Part shown: positions 8,415 to 17,238 of the stretch, piece by piece
Layout: the number at the start of each line of letters is the position of its first letter
Numbering within the stretch: position 1 is the stretch's first letter
Origin: Bacteroidetes bacterium UBA6221
Lineage (GTDB): Bacteria; Bacteroidota; Bacteroidia; Chitinophagales; Chitinophagaceae
DNA: 64,000 nucleotides
Direction of reading: 5' to 3'
NCBI GenBank assembly: GCA_002421685.1
Contig: DISB01000016.1
Span: 323,775 to 387,774 of the forward strand
Position numbers and translations under genes: made by a program
The notes under the pieces: generated by a model
Told to the model about the DNA's origin: nothing
Seen by the model: only the letters and a program-made list of their open reading frames with translations
The model's database searches: none

Positions 8415-9128
8415 ATGAGGAGAATAGTTTACTTATTGGCTTTACCGTTTTTGTTGAGTGCTACGAAATCCGAGGCGCAGAGCTTTACAACCCAATATGA
8501 CACCATCACGGTCGCAGCTTATGGGTATATAGATATTTACAACAAGGTTATCAACCAGACGTCCGACACGCTAAGAGTGCATTGGAGAGTGATATACGAG
8601 AATTTACCCCAAAGTTGGGAAGATTCTGCTGCCTTCGGCATTTGTGATAACGTCACTTGTTATGATAAAAGTGTGTTAACGGGGGCTACCTTGACTTCAG
8701 ACACCATAGGAGTTGGGAAGATGATGCCTTTTAAGGTACAACTTGATGTAACGTCCTCATCGGTTCCCCCGACAACGTCAGGCCCAATATATGTTTCCTT
8801 TGAATTATCTGAAGGCACTACGGTTGATACCGTGACATTTGCAGTTAATAAATGGGCTACAAATGTGAGCCGGGTCAACAATACAAAGGAAGATATTTCT
8901 TTATATCCCAATCCTGCCTACAACGAGGTGAACGTCACATTTAGTAAGGAAATGGGCATAAGAAACGTGGCTATTTATAACCTGGTAGGAAAGCAAATAA
9001 GCAACTACCGGGTAAGCACCAACAGCGCTAAACTTGATATTGATAAAATACCCTCAGGAATATATTTTCTGCGTCTTATAGACGGCAACGGAAGGGTTGT
9101 CGCCACACGCAGATTCACACACCAATAA
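8415..9128 (+). CDS. Secreted protein with type IX sorting domain
   Basis: A 237-residue exported protein. Residues 1-21 are a signal peptide (Leu-rich core, then an Ala/Glu-Ala cleavage area). The middle (about 22-155) is beta-rich and not recognised; it contains two cysteines in FGICDNVTCYD that could form a disulfide. The C terminus (about 163-237) is a T9SS type A sorting domain: YPNPA near 164, then VAIYNLVGK, and a final PSGIYFLRL...RRFTHQ. This predicts export across the outer membrane by the Por system and anchoring or release at the cell surface. Cargo function unknown. The gene is single and ends at a hairpin terminator. Confidence 0.85.
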   Translation: MRRIVYLLALPFLLSATKSEAQSFTTQYDTITVAAYGYIDIYNKVINQTSDTLRVHWRVIYENLPQSWEDSAAFGICDNVTCYDKSVLTGATLTSDTIGVGKMMPFKVQLDVTSSSVPPTTSGPIYVSFELSEGTTVDTVTFAVNKWATNVSRVNNTKEDISLYPNPAYNEVNVTFSKEMGIRNVAIYNLVGKQISNYRVSTNSAKLDIDKIPSGIYFLRLIDGNGRVVATRRFTHQ

Positions 9129-9148
9129 GGGAAGAAAATTTAAGTTAA

Positions 9149-9185
9149 AAATAAAGCCTCCAAAAAACGGAGGCTTTATTTTTTT
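9149..9185. terminator. Hairpin terminator between convergent genes
   Basis: The 11-bp perfect stem 9151-9161/9169-9179 (ATAAAGCCTCC) has a 7-base loop and a T run on the plus side. It serves the T9SS cargo gene and probably also the convergent CAP-domain gene. Confidence 0.85.
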
Positions 9186-9211
9186 ATCATTAATCAATCC
9201 CTTAGAACTTA

Positions 9212-10165
9212 TTATGGCATTATGACTGTAACGTCATAAATATATGTGGATTTTGGCGCATTAGCAATCCCGTTTACTGTTACATGATACACCAGGTCGC
9301 TAACGGGCATATCAGGTATAGCGGCCTGCGGTTCCCAGACAATTGTATTGTCTGCCACCTTTTCCATACGCGAAACTACTTTCACCGGTATACCCTCGCC
9401 CTTATGGCTCATAGTGACTGTAGCATTGGTAAAATCCGCCCCGGGAATAGAGAACGACCACCTGAAGAAAACAAGCGGCCGGGGCACCCATGTTGCCGGA
9501 GGGTAGGCAATAAATTCGGGTATCTTTGTATTCTCAGCCTTTACCAGTATGTGAATTGCGGCGGTATTATAAGTTGATCCGTGACTGAAAGCGCTTTGTT
9601 TAGAATACAAAAGCCAACGCCTGTGCCCGACAGCTTCGTTATACTCTTCCTCGTCATTCATAAACGCCACTACCGCGTCGGCGGCTGCCGAGCCTAAACG
9701 TAGTAAACTCTTTTTTGCACCGTCAGCACCCTCGGCTGTATAGCAAGGCCACCAATTAGGGTCAGGATCGTGGCTCAGATCGCCTGCCGCTGCCATCATC
9801 AGTGCGGTTTGCTGCTGTGCAGGTACCAGCGACTCGTCGAGCGTGCAATCATAGTTCAGGCCAACTATCTTCCTGAAATAATTGATACGTTTTATAACGG
9901 CATCATGCACCGCTTTGGGCACATCGCCCGGCATACAGGTAGCCGTATTTCCCGTCCAGGCTACGTTAGTTATTTCCGTCGCAAGGAACATTTCATTATA
10001 ATCTTTAACAGCCGAATCGCGATTGTATTTGGCGGGCATTACAGGATCTGTAGAATCAGTGGGATCCTGCGGCTGCGGCGTGGTGACCGGGTCTTTGCCG
10101 CAGCCGGATAATAGTATTGCAGCAAAGACGGCTGACAAGAGGAAGCGGAATTTAGGAGACATCAT
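9212..10165 (-). CDS. CAP-domain (SCP/PR1-like) lipoprotein
   Basis: A 317-residue predicted lipoprotein. The signal peptide ends in the lipobox LLSGC (Cys near residue 22), followed by a Pro/Asp/Thr-rich linker. The CAP superfamily domain spans about 85-215: it has the motif VGHRRWLL near 178-185, an upstream ALMMAAAGDLSHDPD helix region, and paired cysteines. CAP proteins bind lipids or act as extracellular adaptors or proteases, and bacterial roles are mostly unknown. The last 90 residues look like a beta-sandwich add-on. It is transcribed alone, convergent with the T9SS cargo gene. Confidence 0.8.
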   Translation of the reverse strand: MMSPKFRFLLSAVFAAILLSGCGKDPVTTPQPQDPTDSTDPVMPAKYNRDSAVKDYNEMFLATEITNVAWTGNTATCMPGDVPKAVHDAVIKRINYFRKIVGLNYDCTLDESLVPAQQQTALMMAAAGDLSHDPDPNWWPCYTAEGADGAKKSLLRLGSAAADAVVAFMNDEEEYNEAVGHRRWLLYSKQSAFSHGSTYNTAAIHILVKAENTKIPEFIAYPPATWVPRPLVFFRWSFSIPGADFTNATVTMSHKGEGIPVKVVSRMEKVADNTIVWEPQAAIPDMPVSDLVYHVTVNGIANAPKSTYIYDVTVIMP

Positions 10166-10398
10166 ACAGTGAATAGATTAAGTAATAAGATCAAAAAATA
10201 GTTGAAGCAATATAAATTTTTATTTTATAAAGACAGATTTATAAATCCAAATATGGCTGTAACTTATCCAATCCATGACTCACTAAGATTGTCATAAAAA
10301 AAATATATTGCTTTCCAAAAAAAATTGTGATTTGCAATTATTTTTTACTAATTTGAAGCAGCAAAAACATTTTAACTCTAACAAAAAAATATCATAAA

Positions 10399-11544
10399 AT
10401 GAAAAAACTACTACTTGGAGTATTTGCATTTTCAGCATTAGCTGCTAATGCTCAGGTAAAGAAGGTTATCCTTCATGACTACACTGGCGTTAACTGCCAG
10501 TATTGCACGGATGGCACTGTAAAATTAGAAGCCCTGGCAGTGGCTAATCCGACCAATTTCATCCCTGTACAGATACACGCAGGAACTTACACTCCAGCCG
10601 CAAGCCCATTAAAAACTGCTGAGGGCAGTACTATAGATGCAATAGTGGGTAAATACGGTTATCCCTGTGGTACGGTTGATATGACCAGGTATCCGCCTGC
10701 TAATGATGCGCAGTGGACTGGTATTGGCATGAACAGGGGAGCTTGGGCAGCAGCTTTTAACGTACAAAAAGCAACAACAGCTGTGGCATCAATAAGCATT
10801 AACAACAGGAAAAAAACAGGGCCAGCTACGTATGAAGCCGATGTGGTGGTAGAGTTCACCGCTACTCCCTCTGGAACTAATGATGTGAACTTGAATGTAT
10901 TCATCCTTGAAGACAGTATTAAGGCCACAAAGACCGACAATAATTTAAGACAGATTAATTATACAGCCCCCAGTCCGCTTACTTACGAAGATCACGGTTA
11001 TAAGCATAACAACGTGTTAAGGAAAGCTCTGTTCGGAGCATGGGGCAAAACGATTCCGGATTCGCTGACAGTTGCTAATAAAAAATACGTTGAGCATATC
11101 ACATTTACTGTTGATACTTCCGCAGCACCGGTAGGCATTAACAGAAACAATATGCGTATTGTGGCTTATATTGCATACAATGGTGCTACACAGGATGATA
11201 AAAGTATTCTCAACGGTGAAATGTTAAGCGTGAGCAAAACATTCTTCCCAACAGGCGTAAATGAGATAGCTAACAATGTTGAAATCATGTCTGCTTATCC
11301 CAACCCCGCCAAAATAGGGTCTGTTGTAAATGTTGAATACAATATTTCAACTTCTCAGGAAGTAACTCTGAATGTGTATAGCATGACTGGTCAAAAAGTT
11401 GCTACTCCCTGGGTAAGTTATGAAACAGAAGGCGGTCATACTATCCAGTGGAAAACCGGACTCTATAACCTCGTACCAGGCACTTACATAGTAGAAGTAG
11501 CTACTGCAGAAGGCAGGCAGACTCAAAGGATTACACTGCAATAA
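10399..11544 (+). CDS. Omp28-like secreted protein with type IX sorting domain
   Basis: A 381-residue exported protein. The signal peptide is 1-18. The Omp28-family start HDYTGVNCQYC (about 26-36) holds a CxxC pair (Cys33, Cys36), as in thioredoxin-like folds; the family was first described in Porphyromonas surface antigens. The C terminus (about 295-381) is a T9SS type A sorting domain with YPNPA and a closing GTYIVEVATAEGRQTQRITLQ-type end. It probably works at the cell surface, with a redox or adhesion role not proven. Its upstream region (10166-10398) is AT-rich with TTTG about 20 bases ahead of a weak -7 box, so it is likely its own transcription unit. Confidence 0.86.
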   Translation: MKKLLLGVFAFSALAANAQVKKVILHDYTGVNCQYCTDGTVKLEALAVANPTNFIPVQIHAGTYTPAASPLKTAEGSTIDAIVGKYGYPCGTVDMTRYPPANDAQWTGIGMNRGAWAAAFNVQKATTAVASISINNRKKTGPATYEADVVVEFTATPSGTNDVNLNVFILEDSIKATKTDNNLRQINYTAPSPLTYEDHGYKHNNVLRKALFGAWGKTIPDSLTVANKKYVEHITFTVDTSAAPVGINRNNMRIVAYIAYNGATQDDKSILNGEMLSVSKTFFPTGVNEIANNVEIMSAYPNPAKIGSVVNVEYNISTSQEVTLNVYSMTGQKVATPWVSYETEGGHTIQWKTGLYNLVPGTYIVEVATAEGRQTQRITLQ

Positions 11545-11565
11545 CTTATTAACAATTGCATTGAC

Positions 11566-11597
11566 AAAAAAAGGATGGCAATTGCCATCCTTTTTTT
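11566..11597. terminator. Perfectly palindromic bidirectional terminator
   Basis: The 18-base core GGATGGCAATTGCCATCC (11573-11590) is a perfect palindrome flanked by A7 and T7, giving a 32-base palindrome. It lies between convergent omp28-like and gltX genes and can end both transcripts. Confidence 0.85.
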
Positions 11598-11616
11598 CGT
11601 TTTGTTGTTTCGATAA

Positions 11617-13140
11617 TTACAATTGTGCCAACGCCCTTTCTATCCGCTTGCCCACATCCTCCTTCCCTATCATCTCCGCTATATCAAACACTCCCGGCCC
11701 GTATTTGCCGCCTACCAGCATGATGCGCAGGGGCAGCATCAGTTCGCCCTTCTTTAATCCAGCATCGGTAGCCAGTTGGTTGAAATTATCTTCCAGCATA
11801 GGCGCTGTCCATTGGGTGATACTGCCTAATTGCTGTGCCCAACTGCTGAAAAACTGTTGTTTTTGTTCATTCCATTTACCTTTTACAGACTCTATATCAA
11901 TATTATCCGGCGCGGCAAAGAAGAAATGCCCCTGCGCCCAAAAATCGGTAAGCAGGTGGCAGCGTTCCTTTATCAATGATATTACCTTTTTAAGGTACTC
12001 GTCATCGGGGTAAACATCGTGTTGCAGTATAAATGGGCGAACTAATGGCAGCAATTCTTCTTCGCTTTTTTGCAGAATGTATTGCTGATTGAACCATTTC
12101 GCCTTGTCAAAGTCGAACTTGGCGCCGCCTTTATGCACCCTGTCCATACTGAATTCTTCCACCAGTTCGGCTAATGAAAATAGCTCCTGCTCGGTACCGT
12201 TGTTCCACCCCAGCATGGCCAGTATATTCACGAAGGCTTCCGGCAAAAAACCATGTTCTTTGAATCCGTCCAGCACTTCCCCGCTGGCAGGGTCTTTCCA
12301 CTGCATGGCAAATACCGGGAAACCCAGGCGCTGCCCGTCGCGCTTGCTGAGCTTGCCGTGGCCGTCGGGCTTCAGTATCAGCGGCAGGTGCGCCCATTGG
12401 GGCATATTATCTTCCCAGCCTAAATAACGCCAAAGTAAAATATGTACAGGCGCGCTGGGCAGCCACTCCTCGCCACGGAAGGCATGGGTTATTTTCATCA
12501 GGTAATCGTCTACCACCACGGCCAGGTGGTAGGTAGGCATCCCGTCGGCTTTCAGCAGCACTTTATCATCCACCAGGTCCGACTCGTTGGATATTTCGCC
12601 GCGTATCATGTCGGTGAAAGAAATGGTCTCCCCCGCAGGCATTTTTATGCGTATTACATATGGAGCGCCTTTATCCAGCAACTCCCTTACTTCCGCTTCG
12701 GGTAGTGTAAGAGAATTGCGCATATCCATGCGGGTCTTGCCATCGTATTGGGGGTTGGGGTTAGCATCCGTCCTGAGGTTGGTGCGCATCTGCTCCAGGT
12801 CTTCAGGGGTATCAAAGGCGTAATAGGCGTAACCGTCCCCCACCAGTTGCTCCGCATATTTCCTGTACAACTCCCTGCGCTCACTTTGCCTGTAGGGGCC
12901 GTATGGCCCGCCTTTCAGCGGGCTTTCGTCGGGGGTAAGGCCGCACCATTCCAGGCAATCGTATATATATTGCTCGGCGCCTGCTACATACCTGTTCTGG
13001 TCGGTATCTTCTATACGCAGGACGAAGTCGCCATCATTATGCCTGGCAAAAAGGTAATTGTATAACACGGTACGCACACCGCCCAGGTGCAATCCACCCG
13101 TAGGGCTCGGCGCAAACCTTACACGAACTTTGTTACTCAT
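11617..13140 (-). CDS. gltX: Glutamyl-tRNA synthetase
   Basis: A 507-residue class I aminoacyl-tRNA synthetase charging tRNA-Glu. The HIGH-type motif HLGG is at residues 18-21 after FAPSPTGGL, and the KMSKS-type loop KLSKRDG is near residue 263. The catalytic half and the C-terminal helical anticodon-binding half are both present at normal length. The start ATG lies 7 bases behind a minus-strand TAACTTTG box, so the mRNA leader is very short. The class IV aminotransferase gene ends up to 60 bases upstream on the same strand. Confidence 0.97.
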   Translation of the reverse strand: MSNKVRVRFAPSPTGGLHLGGVRTVLYNYLFARHNDGDFVLRIEDTDQNRYVAGAEQYIYDCLEWCGLTPDESPLKGGPYGPYRQSERRELYRKYAEQLVGDGYAYYAFDTPEDLEQMRTNLRTDANPNPQYDGKTRMDMRNSLTLPEAEVRELLDKGAPYVIRIKMPAGETISFTDMIRGEISNESDLVDDKVLLKADGMPTYHLAVVVDDYLMKITHAFRGEEWLPSAPVHILLWRYLGWEDNMPQWAHLPLILKPDGHGKLSKRDGQRLGFPVFAMQWKDPASGEVLDGFKEHGFLPEAFVNILAMLGWNNGTEQELFSLAELVEEFSMDRVHKGGAKFDFDKAKWFNQQYILQKSEEELLPLVRPFILQHDVYPDDEYLKKVISLIKERCHLLTDFWAQGHFFFAAPDNIDIESVKGKWNEQKQQFFSSWAQQLGSITQWTAPMLEDNFNQLATDAGLKKGELMLPLRIMLVGGKYGPGVFDIAEMIGKEDVGKRIERALAQL

Positions 13141-13147
13141 AAGGGGA

Positions 13148-13155
13148 CAAAGTTA
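13148..13155 (-). promoter_or_regulatory. Bacteroidota -7 box for gltX
   Basis: On the minus strand the box reads TAACTTTG, a full TAnnTTTG match, only 7 bases ahead of the gltX start codon. Confidence 0.55.
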
Positions 13156-13199
13156 GTGTGAAACCTCCTGTGAAAAAAGCCGACTACGGCAGGATGCCA

Positions 13200-14030
13200 T
13201 CAGTAATTGATATTTTCATACACATCCAGTATCTTTCCTACTTCATACCGTTTGTCTTCTATACGCTGCACCCATTTCACACGGCGTATAGCATTGGTAG
13301 TAAATACGGCATCCGCCTCTTCGAGAAAACCGGGTACGAATGGCTCTTCCTTTATGGTAAACCCTTTGCCGGGCAACTGGCCCATGATGTACCGCCGCAT
13401 TACTCCCGCTATACATCCTTCAGACAAGGGCGGCGTATAGATAGTATCCCCTTTTATGCAAAAAATATTAGATAGCGTGGTCTCCATAGCATTGCCATAA
13501 GTATTCATCATTATAGCATTGTCCGCCTTTTTTGCCGTAGCCTGCCTCGCTGCCAGGGCGTACAACATAAAGTTCGTGCATTTCAGGTTGGAGATGAAGT
13601 TTGGGCTCTTGGACAACCCCTCTGCATATACCAGCGATAGACCTTTATCGTTCAGTTGTATCAGGCTCGGTTCTACAGGTTGGCAATCAATAAGGAATTC
13701 GGTCCAGGCGCTCTGACCGTCAAACAACCCACCCCTGCCTGCATATACCTGGAAGCGCACCCGGCACAATTTTTCCAGTTGGTTTTTCTTTACAGTGCGC
13801 ATCAGTTCTTCTTCCATCCATTCCTGCGTCATCAGTTCAGGCCTTTCCAGGTTCAATTGGTCTATGCCGGCAAACAGCCTTTCCCAATGCAGGTCTTTCA
13901 GTTGTATCCGGCCATCAATCACCAGCATGGATTCAAACAATCCAAAGCCATAGCGCACCACGCGGCTATCATAAGGCACACCTGCCGATGTGCTGCTCTG
14001 TATCTTACCGTTTATATTAACGTATCTCAA
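13200..14030 (-). CDS. Class IV aminotransferase (PabC/IlvE-like)
   Basis: A 276-residue PLP enzyme of fold type IV. Family marks include the lysine region LKCTNFMLYALAARQ with the probable Schiff-base lysine, the ETTLSNIF segment with the cofactor-binding glutamate, and TPPLSEGCIAGVMRR near 210. This fold covers branched-chain aminotransferase, D-amino-acid aminotransferase and 4-amino-4-deoxychorismate lyase. The short length and the sequence pattern favour the PabC-like branch, but the reaction cannot be fixed by eye. It is transcribed ahead of gltX on the minus strand and is divergent from the lpxD-like gene. Confidence 0.82.
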   Translation of the reverse strand: MRYVNINGKIQSSTSAGVPYDSRVVRYGFGLFESMLVIDGRIQLKDLHWERLFAGIDQLNLERPELMTQEWMEEELMRTVKKNQLEKLCRVRFQVYAGRGGLFDGQSAWTEFLIDCQPVEPSLIQLNDKGLSLVYAEGLSKSPNFISNLKCTNFMLYALAARQATAKKADNAIMMNTYGNAMETTLSNIFCIKGDTIYTPPLSEGCIAGVMRRYIMGQLPGKGFTIKEEPFVPGFLEEADAVFTTNAIRRVKWVQRIEDKRYEVGKILDVYENINY

Positions 14031-14107
14031 AATTGCTACAAAAGTTTAGGGGTTATGTTTAGTTTTCTTCTGCTTCTCAATAATGCTGTTTCGCACCGGT
14101 TCTGTTG

Positions 14108-14115
14108 TACATTTG
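14108..14115 (+). promoter_or_regulatory. Bacteroidota -7 box for the lpxD-like gene
   Basis: TACATTTG, a full consensus match, lies 15 bases ahead of the ATG at 14131. Confidence 0.6.
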
Positions 14116-14130
14116 CGGAAATACTGATTC

Positions 14131-15084
14131 ATGAAACTTGAACAAGCAGTTCCCGTACAATGGATAGCTGAATACATTGGTGCAACTATCATAGGCAACA
14201 AAGACCGGACGGCAACCGGCATCAATGAGATTCATAAAGTTACTCCAGGGGATATATCATTTGTAGATAATGAGAAGTATTTTAACAATTGTTTAATCTC
14301 AGCCGCAACAGTTATTATAATTAATAAAGAAGTATCCTGCCCCGAAGGAAAAACCTTACTGCTACACCAGGACCCTTTCAGCGCATATGTAAAACTGGTA
14401 AAATATTTTCGCCCGTTCGAGCCGGCAAACAAAATGATAAGCGATACGGCTGTAATAGGCGAGGGTACACACCTGCAACCCGGGGTATTCGTGGGCAATC
14501 ATGTACGTATAGGCAGGAACTGCCTTATTCATCCTAATGTTACCATCTACGACCATACCATCATCGGCGATAATGTTATCATACATTCAGGCACCGTGCT
14601 GGGTGCCGATGCATTTTATTTCAAACGGAGGAAAGAACGGGCGACGCAATATGATAAACTGGAAAGCTGCGGAAGGGTAATAATAGAAGATAATGTAGAA
14701 ATAGGCGCCGGCTGCGCGATAGATAAAGGCGTAAGCGGAGATACTATCATAGGCATGGGCACCAAACTGGATAATCACATACATATAGGTCACGGCGCCG
14801 TAATAGGTAAAAACTGCCTGTTTGCCGGCCAGGTAGGCATTGGCGGCAAAGCCATAATAGAAGACGAAGTAATACTGTGGGGGCAGGTGGGCGTGAGCAA
14901 AGACCTCACCATCGGCAAAGGTGCAATTGTATATGCACAGAGCGGCGTAAGTCAGTCTATAGAAGGCGGGAAGGTGTACTTTGGCAGCCCGGTAGACGAT
15001 GCCAAAACCAAAATGCGTGAACTGAACTGGATAAAACGGATACCCGAAATATGGGAAAAAATTTCCGGTATCAGGCAGGGCTAA
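14131..15084 (+). CDS. LpxD-like UDP-3-O-acylglucosamine N-acyltransferase
   Basis: A 317-residue left-handed beta-helix acyltransferase. An N-terminal uridine-binding-type domain (about 1-100) is followed by hexapeptide repeats (about 105-280) and a short helical tail. The active-site area DNHIHIGHGAVIG near 214-226 carries the expected catalytic histidine, and AGQVGIGGKAIIEDEV follows as in LpxD. LpxD adds a 3-hydroxyacyl chain to the 2-amine of UDP-3-O-acylglucosamine in lipid A synthesis. Bacteroidota often carry a main LpxD fused or linked to lpxA/lpxC and a second stand-alone copy; this one has no lpx neighbours, so it may be the second copy. The gene overlaps the convergent GNAT gene by 14 bases. 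Confidence 0.82.
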   Translation: MKLEQAVPVQWIAEYIGATIIGNKDRTATGINEIHKVTPGDISFVDNEKYFNNCLISAATVIIINKEVSCPEGKTLLLHQDPFSAYVKLVKYFRPFEPANKMISDTAVIGEGTHLQPGVFVGNHVRIGRNCLIHPNVTIYDHTIIGDNVIIHSGTVLGADAFYFKRRKERATQYDKLESCGRVIIEDNVEIGAGCAIDKGVSGDTIIGMGTKLDNHIHIGHGAVIGKNCLFAGQVGIGGKAIIEDEVILWGQVGVSKDLTIGKGAIVYAQSGVSQSIEGGKVYFGSPVDDAKTKMRELNWIKRIPEIWEKISGIRQG

Positions 15085-15649
15085 ATGCCTGCCCGCGATT
15101 TTCCGGAAGGCCCGGCCATTCTTTCTTCAGCAGGCCGGTTATTACTATATCGTGGTAGGCGCCGTTGAGCAGGTAACTCTGCCTTATAATACCTTCTACT
15201 TTAAAGCCCATTTTCTCAGCTACAGCAGCGCTACGCAGGTTGTTCACCATGAAGTGGATCTCCACCTTGTTCAGCCCTGCTTTATTAAACAGGAAATCAA
15301 TAAAACCCGCCAGGCATCTTTGCATTATGCCTTTTCCTTCATACTCTTTCGACAGCCAATAACCCAACTGCGCTTTTTTCAGTGTATGGTCCCAGTTGTG
15401 CATACCCATACCCCCTATTATCCGCCGTTGGTATATTATACCTAAAGCCATAGCTTCCTGGTTGTGCTGTTGTGTGCGCGATTGCTGTATGAATTGTAAT
15501 GTATACTCAACGCGGGTAGTAGCGTCTACCCAGGGCAGCCATGGCCGCAGGTGTTCGCGCGATGCATCCATTACATTGAACATTTCCTGCGCATCTGTCG
15601 GTTCCAGTGTACGCAGCAGCAATTCATCGTCTATAAGTATGGAAACCAT
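15071..15649 (-). CDS. RimJ/RimL-type GNAT N-acetyltransferase
   Basis: A 192-residue GNAT enzyme that uses acetyl-CoA. Landmarks are the N-terminal RTLEPTDAQEMF, the LGYWLSKEYEGKGIM segment with the acetyl-CoA pyrophosphate-binding loop (about 92-108), and NNLRSAAVAEKMGFKVEG near 140. The pattern is that of the ribosomal-protein-alanine or YdaF-like subgroup. The substrate is unknown. Its stop codon lies inside the last codons of the convergent lpxD-like gene (overlap 15071-15084), so no terminator can lie between them. Confidence 0.88.
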   Translation of the reverse strand: MVSILIDDELLLRTLEPTDAQEMFNVMDASREHLRPWLPWVDATTRVEYTLQFIQQSRTQQHNQEAMALGIIYQRRIIGGMGMHNWDHTLKKAQLGYWLSKEYEGKGIMQRCLAGFIDFLFNKAGLNKVEIHFMVNNLRSAAVAEKMGFKVEGIIRQSYLLNGAYHDIVITGLLKKEWPGLPENRGQAFSPA

Positions 15650-15665
15650 AGACTGAAAATAAGCA

Positions 15666-17180
15666 TTAGTGCTTAAAATGTCTTGTGCCGGTCATCACCA
15701 GCGCTATATTATTATCCTTGCAATATTGAATAGTGTCTTTATCTCTTACTGAACCACCGGGCTGAATAATAGCCGCAATCCCTACCTCATGCGCCATACG
15801 GGCACAATCATCAAAGGGGAAAAAGGCATCAGATGCGAGGACGGCGCCCTGCAGGTCAAAGCCAGATTGCTTTGCCTTATCTATCGCCTGGCGCAGCGCG
15901 TCGATACGGCTGGTCTGGCCGCAGCCTTTACCCACCAGTTGCCTGTTCTTCACCAGGGCTATCGCGTTCGACTTGAGATGCTTGCAGATAAGGTTGGCAA
16001 ACAGCATGTCCTCTTTTTCAGCCTCCGTGCTTTCGCGCCCGCCGGCCTCGGTCCATTCGGCATAGTTGGCCCTATCCGCTTCCTGTGTCAGTACGCCATT
16101 CAGTATGCGTTTGTATTCTCTTTTGGGGAAGAAGGATTGTTTTTGCTGCAGCAGTATCCTGTTCTTTTTTGCGCGTAGCAGTTCTAATGCATCATCATCA
16201 AAAGATGGGGCTATCAGTATCTCGAAAAACAGTTCACTGATTTTCTGCGCCACTTGCAGGTTAACGGTTTGATTAGTAGCCAGCACCCCACCAAAAGCGC
16301 TTTCCGGGTCACCAGCCAGTGCTGCATCCCAGGCGTCAGATACATTGTCGCGCACCGCTACACCACATACATTAGTGTGCTTGATAACGGCAAATACCGG
16401 CTTATCAAATTCAGCTATCACCTGGCAGGCGGCATCTACATCTACCAGGTTATTGTAAGAAAGTTCTTTACCGTTCAGCTTATTAAACAGGGCATCGATG
16501 TCACCGTAAAACGCCGCATTTTGATGGGGGTTTTCGCCATAACGCAATGATTGTTTGTTATTGACAGAAAGTTGAAAAGAGGTCTGTTCTGTCGCACCTG
16601 CAAAATAATCTGCTATGGCTACATCGTAGTGGGCACATTCGGCAAATGCGGCTGCGGCAAATGCTTTGCGGTCGGCCGAATCTGTAATGCCATTTTTACT
16701 GTTCAGCAGGTCCAGCAGGTCGGCATATTTATCACGACTGGCAACGATGCAAACATCATTATAGTTTTTGGCTGCGGCACGTATCAGCGATACACCACCA
16801 ATGTCTATTTTTTCAATAATAGCTTTTTCATTATTCGTAGCTTTCACCGTCTCTTCAAAAGGATAGAGGTCGACAATTACCAGGTCATACAGCGGAATTT
16901 CGTATTCGGCTACATGTTTTTTATCATCTTCAAAATCCCGGCGGGCCAGTATACCGCCAAATACTTTGGGGTGCAAGGTTTTTACCCTGCCGCCCAGTAT
17001 GGATGGATAACCGGTAACACTTTCAACCGATACGCAGGGAATGCCTGCCTGCTCTATAAAAGACTGTGTGCCACCGGTGGAATATATCGTCACGCCCAGT
17101 TCGTGCAGTTTGCGCACGATGGGTTCCAGTCCGTCTTTATAAAATACTGATATCAGCGCCGCACCTATTTTGCGTTCCAT
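15666..17180 (-). CDS. purH: Bifunctional AICAR transformylase/IMP cyclohydrolase
   Basis: A 504-residue enzyme for the last two steps of de novo IMP synthesis. The N-terminal IMP cyclohydrolase/MGS-like domain (about 1-200) shows ISVFYKDGLEPIVRKL, STGGTQ and GGRVKTLHPKVFGGIL. The C-terminal AICAR formyltransferase part carries RYGENPHQNAAF, the catalytic KHTNVCG, and SDAFFPFDD. Length is normal. The ATG at 17180 is preceded at 35 bases by a TATCTTTG box on the minus strand, which suggests its own promoter although comEC lies upstream on the same strand with a 58-base gap. Confidence 0.97.
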   Translation of the reverse strand: MERKIGAALISVFYKDGLEPIVRKLHELGVTIYSTGGTQSFIEQAGIPCVSVESVTGYPSILGGRVKTLHPKVFGGILARRDFEDDKKHVAEYEIPLYDLVIVDLYPFEETVKATNNEKAIIEKIDIGGVSLIRAAAKNYNDVCIVASRDKYADLLDLLNSKNGITDSADRKAFAAAAFAECAHYDVAIADYFAGATEQTSFQLSVNNKQSLRYGENPHQNAAFYGDIDALFNKLNGKELSYNNLVDVDAACQVIAEFDKPVFAVIKHTNVCGVAVRDNVSDAWDAALAGDPESAFGGVLATNQTVNLQVAQKISELFFEILIAPSFDDDALELLRAKKNRILLQQKQSFFPKREYKRILNGVLTQEADRANYAEWTEAGGRESTEAEKEDMLFANLICKHLKSNAIALVKNRQLVGKGCGQTSRIDALRQAIDKAKQSGFDLQGAVLASDAFFPFDDCARMAHEVGIAAIIQPGGSVRDKDTIQYCKDNNIALVMTGTRHFKH

Positions 17181-17214
17181 ACGTTTTATTTGAATATCTG
17201 AAGAAAATGAAGCG

Positions 17215-17222
17215 CAAAGATA
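17215..17222 (-). promoter_or_regulatory. Bacteroidota -7 box for purH
   Basis: The minus strand reads TATCTTTG, 34 bases upstream of the purH ATG and within the gap behind comEC. I see no purine-responsive operator. Confidence 0.55.
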
Positions 17223-17238
17223 GTAAGAGGAGCGGAGA

